Source of the DNA: Suilimivivens aceti
Lineage (GTDB): Bacteria; Bacillota; Clostridia; Lachnospirales; Lachnospiraceae
Reading direction: 5' to 3'
DNA: 64,000 nucleotides
Assembly (NCBI RefSeq): GCF_025567405.1
Contig: NZ_JAOQKJ010000002.1
Location: 304,739-368,738, forward strand
In this document: positions 1 through 7,952 of the stretch, in pieces
How the letters are laid out: the number at the start of each line of letters is the position of its first letter
How positions within the stretch are numbered: position 1 is the first letter of the stretch
The notes under the pieces: model-generated
What the model saw: the letters and a program-made list of their open reading frames with translations, nothing else
Database searches by the model: none
Told to the model about the DNA's origin: nothing
Translations under genes and position numbers: made by a program

Positions 1-350
1 ATAAGCTGTACCAGCACAAATGCACCGCAGCGCAGTCTCTTATCATTCCACAGCAGCCATATCCACAGGGAAAGCAGGCCTACCAACATGTATTCTGTGA
101 AATGTGCCAGCTTCCGGATCACTGCTTCTGCCTCGTCTACTTCTCCTGCCGGGATCACCACGGTCAGACCCCCTGTATTTCCCTGCAGCTTATAATAGAG
201 ATGCAAAAGCCACTTCGTCACCTTCTGGCTTACACCGGAAGAGGCAGTCGCATCCTCTGCTGAAAAATTAAAAATCATCACATATATCAGAAACAGCAGT
301 ACGATAAGTACTGCTGTCATTCCGATCTTCCATTTTTTATTAACGGTCAT
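1..350 (-). CDS. VanZ-like family membrane protein (3' end outside window)
   Basis: Translating the minus strand from the ATG at 348-350 gives an open frame that runs off the left edge of the window, so the C-terminus is missing. The protein begins with a short charged stretch and a hydrophobic helix (about residues 9-28, VLIVLLFLIYVMIF). Around residues 80-92 it carries VIRKLAHFTEYM, which is the core motif of the VanZ family (RKxxHFxEY), followed by another hydrophobic helix. VanZ proteins are small membrane proteins; the founding member gives low-level teicoplanin resistance, but most clostridial homologues have no known role. The start lies 2 nt after the stop of the PilZ gene, so the two are almost certainly cotranscribed. 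Confidence 0.75.
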   Translation of the reverse strand, partial: MTVNKKWKIGMTAVLIVLLFLIYVMIFNFSAEDATASSGVSQKVTKWLLHLYYKLQGNTGGLTVVIPAGEVDEAEAVIRKLAHFTEYMLVGLLSLWIWLLWNDKRLRCGAFVLVQL

Positions 351-352
351 GG

Positions 353-697
353 TTAATTATTCTTACCCAGGGTTTCCACTGTATTGTATACCTCTATCCT
401 TGCACCATCTACAGCAGGCATTCCAATAAAAATACCACCATAGGAGAATCCCTGTTCTTTCTTTTCAATTCTTACAATTTCGATAAAGGCATGGAGTACT
501 TCCTGTGTCCATATTCTTAAGTATGCCTCATATATAGCACCAATCTCCAGTGCTTTGCTGCAGGCAAATCCGATCCCTGTCCTTGATACATCCAGAATAT
601 TGATTTCTGCTAATTCATCCGGCTTCTCTTCATCGATCCTTTTGATAACGATCTGAGAAATCAGCTTCATCCGGTTACATTTTCTTCTTTCTTCCAT
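353..697 (-). CDS. PilZ domain protein
   Basis: This 114-aa protein consists of little more than one PilZ domain. PilZ domains bind cyclic di-GMP through an N-terminal RxxxR motif and a D/NxSxxG motif. Here RRKCNR near residue 4 and DVSRTGIGF near residue 37 fit both. A clear ribosome binding site (GGGAGGATCC) precedes the ATG. No partner domain is present, so it would act as a small c-di-GMP-responsive adaptor. It sits 40 nt downstream of queA with no visible terminator, and a VanZ-like gene follows after 2 nt, so it probably belongs to the end of the T-box-controlled pheS operon. Its target is unknown. Confidence 0.75.
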   Translation of the reverse strand: MEERRKCNRMKLISQIVIKRIDEEKPDELAEINILDVSRTGIGFACSKALEIGAIYEAYLRIWTQEVLHAFIEIVRIEKKEQGFSYGGIFIGMPAVDGARIEVYNTVETLGKNN

Positions 698-737
698 AAG
701 GATCCTCCCACAACTATCACTTACTGCCTATCATAAA

Positions 738-1799
738 CTAATCTTCATCTTTTGTAAAGCTGTCTGTAAAAAAGCAGGCATCTCCAAAGGAAAAAAACCG
801 ATATTTTTGACGGATTGCTTCCTCATATGCTGCAAGCACATGTTCTCTTCCTGCCAGTGCGGATACAAGCATGACAAGTGTAGATTCCGGCAAATGGAAA
901 TTGGTGATCAGACAGTCAAGCACCTTAAACTGATATCCCGGATAAATAAAGATATCCGTATTGCCGCAGCACTCTTCCAGATGACCGTTTTCATCTGCAG
1001 CGCTCTCTATTGTACGACAGCTTGTAGTTCCTACACAGATTACACGTTTTCCCTCTGCCTTTGTCTGATTGATCAGCTCTGCCGCCTCCTGTGTGATCTG
1101 ATAGTATTCAGAATGCATATGATGCTCCAGAATATTGTCAGCCTTTACTGGGCGGAATGTCCCAAGACCTACATGCAGGGTTACATAGGCAAGTCTTACA
1201 CCCTTCTCTTCTATCTGTTTCAGCAGCTCCTTTGTAAAATGAAGACCTGCTGTCGGTGCCGCAGCAGAACCATCATACTTCGCATAAACCGTCTGATAGC
1301 GGTTCTTATCCTGCAGCTTGTGTGTGATATAAGGAGGCAGCGGCATCTCTCCAAGCTGATCCAGCACCTCTTCAAAGATCCCGTCATAGTAGAACTGCAC
1401 CAGACGGTTTCCCTCTTCCACGATCTCAAGAACCTCTGCCTTCAGAAGACCATCCCCAAAGACAAGTCTTGCCCCCGGCTTCATTTTCTTACCCGGCTTT
1501 ACCAGAGTTTCCCAGATGTCATTTTCACGTCGTTTCAGAAGAAGCACCTCTACCGCTGCTCCGGTATCTTCCTTTATACCAAGCAGTCTTGCCGGAAGTA
1601 CCTTGGTATTATTCAGGACAAGACAATCACCCGGATGAAGATAGTCTGCAATATTATGAAAGATCTCGTGCTTCCATTCCCCAGTCCTTTTATCCACCAT
1701 CAGAAGTTTCGATGCGCTCCGGTCTTCCAGCGGATCCTGTGCGATCAGCTCCTTTGGAAGCTCGAAATTAAAATCAGAAGTCTTTAATCCCTCTGTCAT
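738..1799 (-). CDS. queA: S-adenosylmethionine:tRNA ribosyltransferase-isomerase
   Basis: QueA transfers and isomerises the ribosyl part of S-adenosylmethionine onto preQ1 at the wobble position of tRNAs with GUN anticodons, making epoxyqueuosine. The 353-aa length is normal. Family hallmarks are the N-terminal DFNFELPKELIAQ and DRSASKLL stretches, LNNTKVLPARL, the conserved PPYI, AAPTAGLHFT and HVGLGTFRPV segments, and NFHLPESTL near the C-terminus. The start codon overlaps the stop of the aminopeptidase gene (TGATG arrangement), so translation is coupled. tRNA-Phe is not a queuosine substrate, so the link with pheST looks organisational rather than functional. Confidence 0.95.
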   Translation of the reverse strand: MTEGLKTSDFNFELPKELIAQDPLEDRSASKLLMVDKRTGEWKHEIFHNIADYLHPGDCLVLNNTKVLPARLLGIKEDTGAAVEVLLLKRRENDIWETLVKPGKKMKPGARLVFGDGLLKAEVLEIVEEGNRLVQFYYDGIFEEVLDQLGEMPLPPYITHKLQDKNRYQTVYAKYDGSAAAPTAGLHFTKELLKQIEEKGVRLAYVTLHVGLGTFRPVKADNILEHHMHSEYYQITQEAAELINQTKAEGKRVICVGTTSCRTIESAADENGHLEECCGNTDIFIYPGYQFKVLDCLITNFHLPESTLVMLVSALAGREHVLAAYEEAIRQKYRFFSFGDACFFTDSFTKDED

Positions 1800-3211
1800 C
1801 AGATTCCTGCTCCTTTTAAGAAAGCCTCGTAGCCTCTTCTTGTCTCGTATACATCAGCCTTGCTGGTCGCTTCATAAGGCGCATGCATATTTAAAACGGC
1901 TACACCACTATCGATCACATTCATGCCATACAGTGCCAGAATATAAGCAATCGTTCCGCCACCGCCAAGATCAACTCTTCCAAGCTCTGCTGTCTGGAAA
2001 TGAACCTTTTCTTCTGCAAAAATACTGCGCAGATATGCCAGATATTCTGCATTGGCATCATTGGATCCTGATTTTCCCCTGGAGCCTGTAAATTTGTTAA
2101 ACACCATACCGCCGCCAAGATAAGCTACATTCTTCTTATCAAAGCTTGATGCGTAAGACGGATCATAAGCGCTGCTGACATCAGAGGAAAGCATACAGGA
2201 TGCAGAAAGGCACCTGCGTACATTCAGTTCGGAATATTCACCGAGCAGGTTCATCACCTCTGCCACCATATTTTCGAAGAAATGCGACTGCATACCGGTA
2301 GCTCCCACACTGCCGATCTCTTCCTTATCTACTAGCAGGCAGCAGGATGTCCGCTTCACACTCTTCATCTCCAGCATGGCCTTCAGAGAGGTAAAGGCAC
2401 ATACTCTGTCATCCTGTCCATAGCTTAAGATCATGCTGCGGTCAAAGCCCGCTTCTCTTGCCTTTCCGGCTGGAACCACCTCAAGCTCTGCAGAAATGAA
2501 GTCTTCCTCATCCATATCGTAGGTATCCTTCAGAATAGAAAGAATTCCCTTCTTTACCGCATCCTTACCGGCACCCTCTTCCTTCTTCTCATCCTTTTTG
2601 AAGGTAAGCGGCCTGTTTCCGATGATGATATCGAGCGCTTCGCCCTCGATCACCTTGGCAGCCTTTTTCTCAAGCTGCTCCTGTGCCAGATGGATCAGAA
2701 GATCAGAGATAAAGAACACCGGATCATCCTCATTCTCGCCAATATTCAATTCAATGGTCGTACCATCCTTTTTTACTACCACACCATGAATGGCAAGTGG
2801 GATCGTCACCCACTGGTATTTCTTGACACCACCGTAATAATGGGTGTCAAGATAAGCAAAGCCTCCATCCTCATAAAGGGGATTCTGCTTGATATCGAGT
2901 CTTGGAGAATCGATATGGGCACCAAGTATATTCATGCCCTTTTCCATTTTTTCCTCACCGATATGAAACAGGGCAACGGATTTGTTCATCCATACAGAAT
3001 AAACCTTATCTCCCTTTTTCAGGCTGCCGCCCTCTTTGATGATCTCCTGCAGCTCCTTATATCCTGCTGCTTCTGCTGCATTTACTATATAATCTACACA
3101 TTCTCTCTCTGTCTTACAGTCAGAAAGGAATTCGCGGTACTCTTTATTCAGCTTTTCCAATTCCTTCAGCTGTTTTTCACTATAAGTTTCCCATACATTT
3201 TTCTGTTCCAT
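1799..3211 (-). CDS. apeB: M18 family metallo-aminopeptidase
   Basis: A 470-aa cytosolic zinc aminopeptidase of family M18 (aspartyl aminopeptidase type), which removes N-terminal residues, often acidic ones, from peptides. GAHIDSPRLD holds the first metal-binding histidine and aspartate, VDKEEIGSVGATGMQS contains the catalytic and metal-binding glutamates, and a C-terminal HAPYEATSK supplies a further histidine. The long insert relative to the shortest M18 members is typical of clostridial homologues. It lies 16 nt downstream of pheT and its stop overlaps the start of queA, so it is part of the pheST transcript. Substrate preference cannot be read from the sequence. Confidence 0.9.
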   Translation of the reverse strand: MEQKNVWETYSEKQLKELEKLNKEYREFLSDCKTERECVDYIVNAAEAAGYKELQEIIKEGGSLKKGDKVYSVWMNKSVALFHIGEEKMEKGMNILGAHIDSPRLDIKQNPLYEDGGFAYLDTHYYGGVKKYQWVTIPLAIHGVVVKKDGTTIELNIGENEDDPVFFISDLLIHLAQEQLEKKAAKVIEGEALDIIIGNRPLTFKKDEKKEEGAGKDAVKKGILSILKDTYDMDEEDFISAELEVVPAGKAREAGFDRSMILSYGQDDRVCAFTSLKAMLEMKSVKRTSCCLLVDKEEIGSVGATGMQSHFFENMVAEVMNLLGEYSELNVRRCLSASCMLSSDVSSAYDPSYASSFDKKNVAYLGGGMVFNKFTGSRGKSGSNDANAEYLAYLRSIFAEEKVHFQTAELGRVDLGGGGTIAYILALYGMNVIDSGVAVLNMHAPYEATSKADVYETRRGYEAFLKGAGI

Positions 3212-3227
3212 TTTTTATACTCCTTCT

Positions 3228-5672
3228 TTATGCTCTCAGGTCAATATCCAGATCATTCTTTAACGTTCTGCAGATCTTATCTACAAATTTCTGAACCGTT
3301 TCTGCATCCAAAGCCTCATCCTTCGGGGCAAAGGTAATGGTGTAGGCCATACTCTTTTTTCCCTCCGGGATCTGCCCGCCTTCATATACGTCAAAGAGTC
3401 TGATCTCCTTAATATACTTATTTGCCCTTTTAATACATTCTTCCACCTGTCCGAAGGTAATATCCTTATTCATGACAAATGCCAGATCACGTTTTTCTTC
3501 AGGAAATCTGGATAATGCCTTAAATACTCTCTTTTTGTCATACCATTTGGAAAGTCTCTCAAGATCCATTTCCAGGACAAAGGCACCTGTCCTCATATTC
3601 AGTTCGTTCTGAATATCATAAGCAAGCTTTCCAAAATATCCAAGCTCTTCCCCTTCGCAGAAAATTTTCACCGTCTGATAAGGATGGAGGAAGGTTTTCT
3701 GTGCCTGTTCATAGGTGAATGTGATATCCAGGCTTTCTGCCATCGTTGCAGCAATACTCTTCATGGTGTAGAAGCTTTCCTCTGCGCCGAAGATACCAAT
3801 ACAGAGAGTATCCTTTTCTTCCGGATATTCTGTCAGCGGCAGGCTCTTTGGAATAAACCTCTTGGCTACTTCAAACAGCCTTCCTGCAAGGATACCGTTC
3901 TTCTCATTTCTGGCAATAGCATTGACCATGGAAGGTACCAGTGTGGTCCTCATCAGGGAAAGATCTTGGTTGATCGGATTCAGAAGCCTGATCGCATTTC
4001 TTTCCTCAGCATCCGGTCCAAGGCGAAGCAGATCCAGATCCGCCGGGGAGAAGAACGAATAGTGCATACATTCGTTAATGCCCATGGCACAGAGCGTCTT
4101 CTTTAATGCCAGCTCTCCCTTCTGCTTTCTGTTTAGACCTCCCATGGTAACCTGTGCGGTAGAAAGAAAAGTCGGAACGATATGGTCATAGCCATACATA
4201 CGGATCACTTCCTCTGCCACGTCTGGATAACGTTCCACATCCCCCTCGCCATTTGGCAGCATGTCTTCTCTGTATGCCGGTACATGAATGGTCAGCTCAT
4301 CATCCTGTACGCTTGGATCAAAATCCAGATTCTTCATAATACGGACGATCTCTGCCTCCGGCACTTCAATACCAAGGACACCGTTGACCTTGGAAATACT
4401 TACCTTCATTTCTGTCGGCTCTATGGAATTACCGGTGTTGATATCCACATGGGTAGAGGATACCTTACCGCAGCCAAGCTCTTCGATCAGATGCAGGGCA
4501 CGCTTCATGCCAAGGACAGTGGAATACTCATCCACACCCTTTTCGTAACGGGCACTGGCATCCGTACTCTTGCCAAGGCTTCTTGCCGTCTTTCTGACAC
4601 TGTCTCTTGCGAACTTGGCAGACTCGAACATAACGCTTTCTGTGGTATCACGGATCTCAGAATTCAGTCCTCCCATAACGCCTGCAAGGGCTACCGGCTT
4701 CACGCCGTCACAGATCACCAGATTATCCGGTGTCATCTCATATTCCTGCTCATCCAGGGTAATGATCTTCTCTGCCTCTTTTGCTCTTCTGACACAGATC
4801 GCATTGCCCTCCAGATACGAGCAGTCAAACGCATGCATAGGCTGTCCGATCTCTTTTAATACATAATTGGTAATATCTACGATATTGGAAATAGAGGACA
4901 TGCCGACAAGGGCAAGTCTTCTCTTCATCCAGAGTGGGGATTCCCCGATCTTTACATCATAAACATAGTGTGCACTGTAACGAGGACAGAGCTCCGGTGC
5001 CTCCACAGTCACCTGGAAGCCATCCTTCTTAACCTCTGTCTCAGTATAATCGCAGGCAGGCATCTTAAGCGGCTTACCAAGCATGGCAGCAACCTCTCTT
5101 GCCATGCCGAGAATACTCTGGCAGTCCGGTCTGTTTGCTGTCAGGGCGATATCGAAGATCACATCATCAAGTCCTGTCAGCTTCTTTACATCATCTCCAG
5201 GCTGTGCATCCTCAGGCAGCACAAGCAGTCCGTTATACTCTGCTCCCGGATACAGATCCTCTGTCAGTCCGAGTTCCACACCAGAACACAGCATACCGTT
5301 GGATTCATAGCCACGCAGCTTGCCATTCTTGATCGTCATAACACCTTCTACTGTCTTGTGATCCTTTGCTGTTGCATAAACAGAGGCTCCCGGTAATGCA
5401 AGAGGGAATTTTCCTCCTGTACATACATTGTCTGCACCGCAGCATACCTGCATGGTTCCATGGGTACCGGCATTTACCTGGCATACGTGAAGGTGGGTAT
5501 CCGGAATCGGCTCACAGGATTCTACCAGTCCGACAACGATATTGCTGATATCCTTACCTGCCTCATATTTCTCTTCTACCTCAAAACCGGCATCAAACAG
5601 CTTCTTTTCCAGCTCATCCGGTGTTACATCTACATCTACATATTCTTTCAACCAGCTTAATGGTAATATCAT
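3228..5672 (-). CDS. pheT: Phenylalanine-tRNA ligase beta subunit
   Basis: The beta subunit of the (alpha-beta)2 phenylalanyl-tRNA synthetase, which charges tRNA-Phe and carries the B3/B4 editing site that hydrolyses Tyr-tRNA-Phe. The 814-aa protein shows the standard order: an N-terminal segment (MILPLSWLKEYVD), an EMAP-like tRNA-binding domain at about 40-150, B3/B4 editing with SISNIVDITNYV near residue 250, the B5 domain around 400-480, a catalytic-like domain, and a C-terminal ferredoxin-fold anticodon-binding domain (FPEEKRDLAFVM). It lies 19 nt after pheS and is governed by the T-box upstream of pheS. Confidence 0.96.
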   Translation of the reverse strand: MILPLSWLKEYVDVDVTPDELEKKLFDAGFEVEEKYEAGKDISNIVVGLVESCEPIPDTHLHVCQVNAGTHGTMQVCCGADNVCTGGKFPLALPGASVYATAKDHKTVEGVMTIKNGKLRGYESNGMLCSGVELGLTEDLYPGAEYNGLLVLPEDAQPGDDVKKLTGLDDVIFDIALTANRPDCQSILGMAREVAAMLGKPLKMPACDYTETEVKKDGFQVTVEAPELCPRYSAHYVYDVKIGESPLWMKRRLALVGMSSISNIVDITNYVLKEIGQPMHAFDCSYLEGNAICVRRAKEAEKIITLDEQEYEMTPDNLVICDGVKPVALAGVMGGLNSEIRDTTESVMFESAKFARDSVRKTARSLGKSTDASARYEKGVDEYSTVLGMKRALHLIEELGCGKVSSTHVDINTGNSIEPTEMKVSISKVNGVLGIEVPEAEIVRIMKNLDFDPSVQDDELTIHVPAYREDMLPNGEGDVERYPDVAEEVIRMYGYDHIVPTFLSTAQVTMGGLNRKQKGELALKKTLCAMGINECMHYSFFSPADLDLLRLGPDAEERNAIRLLNPINQDLSLMRTTLVPSMVNAIARNEKNGILAGRLFEVAKRFIPKSLPLTEYPEEKDTLCIGIFGAEESFYTMKSIAATMAESLDITFTYEQAQKTFLHPYQTVKIFCEGEELGYFGKLAYDIQNELNMRTGAFVLEMDLERLSKWYDKKRVFKALSRFPEEKRDLAFVMNKDITFGQVEECIKRANKYIKEIRLFDVYEGGQIPEGKKSMAYTITFAPKDEALDAETVQKFVDKICRTLKNDLDIDLRA

Positions 5673-5691
5673 GATCCTTTTTTCCTCCCGC

Positions 5692-6735
5692 TTATTTCTC
5701 GTTGATCTGCTCTAACACGCGCAAATCGGAATTGAATAACAGCTTGATATTGTTAATTCCGTATTTCAGCATGGCAATACGCTCAAGACCGATACCAAAA
5801 GCAAATCCGCTGTACTCTTCGGAATCAATGCCGCAGTTCTCAAGAACACGTTTATTGACCACGCCGGCACCAAGTACCTCGATCCAGCCGGTTCCCTTAC
5901 AAAGGCTGCATCCCTTACCTCCGCATTCAAAGCAGCTTACATCCACTTCTACAGAAGGCTCTGTGAACGGGAAATAGGAAGGACGGAGTCTTGTTGTAAC
6001 ACCTTCTCCGAAAATTTTCTGTACAAACACATCCAGCATCCCCTTTAAGTCACCAAGGGTAATCCCCTTATCCACTACAAGTCCTTCCATCTGGGAGAAC
6101 ATGGGAGAATGGGTTGCATCATCATCTGAGCGGAATACCTTGCCAGGAGATAAAATCTTGATCGGCGGCTGCTTCTTTTCCATGACATGGATCTGTCCTG
6201 CGGATGTCTGGGTACGGAGCAGGAATTCCGGGGAAAGATAAAAGGTATCCTGCATATCCCTTGCCGGATGATCCTGTGGTGTATTCAGTGCAGTAAAATT
6301 ATAATAATCCGTTTCAATCTCACTTCCCTCAAATACCTCAAAGCCCATTCCAGCAAAAATATCGATCAGCTGGTTGCGCACCAGTGTTACAGGATGAAGA
6401 TTGCCGATCTTTGCCGGCTGAGCCGGAACGGTGAGGTCAATCCGCTCTCTCTCATATCTGTGCTGAAGCTCCAGCTTTTTCATCTTTTCTTCCATATCGG
6501 CGAAACGGTCAAAGGCCCATGTCTTCAGCTCGTTGACAGACTTGCCATAGCCTGCCCTCTCCTCCGGTGCAAGCTTCCCCATTTCCTTCATCAGTTCACT
6601 GATCTTACTCTTCTTGCCTTCCAGATAAAGATTCTTAAATTCATATAATTCCTTGGAGTTTTTCATCTCCTTAAGCTCGCCCTCGATCTTTTCCTTCAGG
6701 GAAGACAGCTTGTCTGATAATACCTGATCCTGCAT
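5692..6735 (-). CDS. pheS: Phenylalanine-tRNA ligase alpha subunit
   Basis: The catalytic alpha subunit of phenylalanyl-tRNA synthetase, a class II enzyme that activates phenylalanine with ATP. The 347-aa protein has an N-terminal coiled coil (about residues 1-90) that grips the tRNA. The class II core follows: motif 2 around VFRSDDDATHSPMFSQMEG, motif 3 GFAFGIGLERIAMLKYG near the end, and the segment HPLTLVRN-like HPVTLVRNQL at about 118. It is the first gene after the T-box leader and is followed closely by pheT. Confidence 0.96.
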   Translation of the reverse strand: MQDQVLSDKLSSLKEKIEGELKEMKNSKELYEFKNLYLEGKKSKISELMKEMGKLAPEERAGYGKSVNELKTWAFDRFADMEEKMKKLELQHRYERERIDLTVPAQPAKIGNLHPVTLVRNQLIDIFAGMGFEVFEGSEIETDYYNFTALNTPQDHPARDMQDTFYLSPEFLLRTQTSAGQIHVMEKKQPPIKILSPGKVFRSDDDATHSPMFSQMEGLVVDKGITLGDLKGMLDVFVQKIFGEGVTTRLRPSYFPFTEPSVEVDVSCFECGGKGCSLCKGTGWIEVLGAGVVNKRVLENCGIDSEEYSGFAFGIGLERIAMLKYGINNIKLLFNSDLRVLEQINEK

Positions 6736-6779
6736 ACGTTTTACCTCTCTTTGTTATTTTACTGAATGTGGTCTGCAAT

Positions 6780-7046
6780 AAAAAATCCCCTGTATTCCAA
6801 TGAATACAAGGGACGAATCAAATCCGCGGTACCACCCAGGTTCCCATCATAAATAATGGGCTCTCTATTCACGTAACGTGTGACAACGTCCGGATCTACT
6901 TGATAAATCTGTTCAACCCGAAAGCTCCGGTGGGAAATTCATCAGCTTACCTGAACATAAGGAAGCTTACAGCCGGTGGCCTCCTCTCTCTGGATGAAGA
7001 TAACTGACTACTGATACACCTTCAACGCCTTATCTCATAAATCTGC
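6780..7046 (-). promoter_or_regulatory. T-box riboswitch leader of pheS operon
   Basis: A tRNA-sensing T-box leader in the minus-strand 5' UTR of pheS. The 14-nt T-box core, read as GGTGGTACCGCG, is at about 6825-6838. The Stem I element CAGAGAGAGGAGG lies around 6982-6996. A competing terminator hairpin is at 6785-6813. Uncharged tRNA-Phe pairing with the specifier codon and the T-box bulge should favour antitermination and switch on the operon. A UUC at 6934-6936 is the best candidate specifier I can see, but I have not folded Stem I, so that assignment is weak. Confidence 0.92.
6783..6814 (-). terminator. T-box-controlled intrinsic terminator
   Basis: On the minus strand an 11-bp stem (CCCTTGTATTC / GAATACAGGG) with a four-base loop is followed by a run of six T. 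It lies just before pheS and is mutually exclusive with the T-box antiterminator. Confidence 0.88.
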
Positions 7047-7050
7047 TATT

Positions 7051-7079
7051 ATTGTAGCCGCCATGCTTCTGCTTGTCAA
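7051..7079 (-). promoter_or_regulatory. Sigma-A promoter of pheS operon
   Basis: Minus strand TTGACA, 17-nt spacer, TACAAT, directly upstream of the T-box. This is a near-consensus housekeeping promoter and the only strong one seen before queA, apeB, PilZ and VanZ. Confidence 0.85.
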
Positions 7080-7082
7080 GCC

Positions 7083-7946
7083 TTATACGGCTTTTTCCTT
7101 TCTCCTCTTCCCGACAAAAAACTGGAATGCCGGCTTGAAATACCTGTTCAGGAAGGCTCCCGTCATGACAAGATACATACAGGCATACAGCCACAGCATA
7201 AGTACAATGATCGTCGTCAGGCTCCCATAAGCACTAAAGCCATTAAACTCATCCACATAAATGGAAAAAACAAATGTGATCACGCTCCAGCCAACAGCCG
7301 CTACTGCAGCTCCCGGGAGCTGCATCTTGAAACCATATTTGCCGCCCGGTACATAGGTATACATCAGTGCGATAAACAAAGTAAGGATACACCAGGTAAA
7401 CAGCAGTCTGAAATTCATCAGCAGATCAAAAAGATAAGAAGTCTGTGGAATCTGTCCCTCAATAATGGATACCAGTGTATTTCCAAAGACCATGACGATC
7501 AGGGAAACCAGCATCAGGATCAGCGTCAGAATCGTATACAGACATGCCACACACCGAAGCAGAATATAATTTCTCGTTTCCTCCACATCATTAATGGCAT
7601 TCAGCCCGCGCATCATGGCTAACATTCCCTTTCCTGCCGACCACAACGTCACTATGGCGGTCACAGAAATGATCCCGACAGACTTATCATAAACCTCAGC
7701 GATCATCCCCGTCAGCAATGCATCCATATTATCCGGTGCTATTGCCGTCACTACAGTCATCAGATTGGCTTCTGTCAGCGGGGTATAGGGAATCAGGGCA
7801 CAAAGCAGCATCAGCATGGGGATCAGGGACAGGAACAGAAAGAAAGCTGTACTGGCAGCAAATGCGCTGATATTCTTTTTTCCCATATGTTTACTGAAAT
7901 CATAGCCGATAAATATTAATCTTCTGATCACGATATCCTGCTCCAA
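7083..7946 (-). CDS. YihY/virulence factor BrkB family membrane protein
   Basis: A 287-aa integral membrane protein with about six hydrophobic helices. The N-terminal segment with SAFAASTAFFLFLSLIPML and the C-terminal YGSLTTIIVLMLWLY are characteristic of the YihY/BrkB (UPF0761) family. The name ribonuclease BN given to this family in older databases is a misassignment; the molecular function is unknown. It starts 6 nt downstream of the SpoIID-like gene, so the two are cotranscribed, and it ends just before the pheS promoter. Confidence 0.88.
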   Translation of the reverse strand: MEQDIVIRRLIFIGYDFSKHMGKKNISAFAASTAFFLFLSLIPMLMLLCALIPYTPLTEANLMTVVTAIAPDNMDALLTGMIAEVYDKSVGIISVTAIVTLWSAGKGMLAMMRGLNAINDVEETRNYILLRCVACLYTILTLILMLVSLIVMVFGNTLVSIIEGQIPQTSYLFDLLMNFRLLFTWCILTLFIALMYTYVPGGKYGFKMQLPGAAVAAVGWSVITFVFSIYVDEFNGFSAYGSLTTIIVLMLWLYACMYLVMTGAFLNRYFKPAFQFFVGKRRKEKAV

Positions 7947-7952
7947 GCCTGT

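Noticed and set aside
807..1787. A 326-codon open frame on the plus strand
   Set aside because: It is antisense to queA, has no ribosome binding site, and reads as a cysteine- and histidine-rich sequence without domains.
2690..3337. A 215-codon plus-strand open frame
   Set aside because: It lies opposite apeB and pheT, which are certain, and shows no family features.
4182..4859. A 225-codon plus-strand open frame inside pheT
   Set aside because: It is antisense to a well-conserved part of pheT with no start signals.
7083..7946. The YihY protein as ribonuclease BN
   Set aside because: That name comes from an old misassignment; the sequence is purely a membrane protein.
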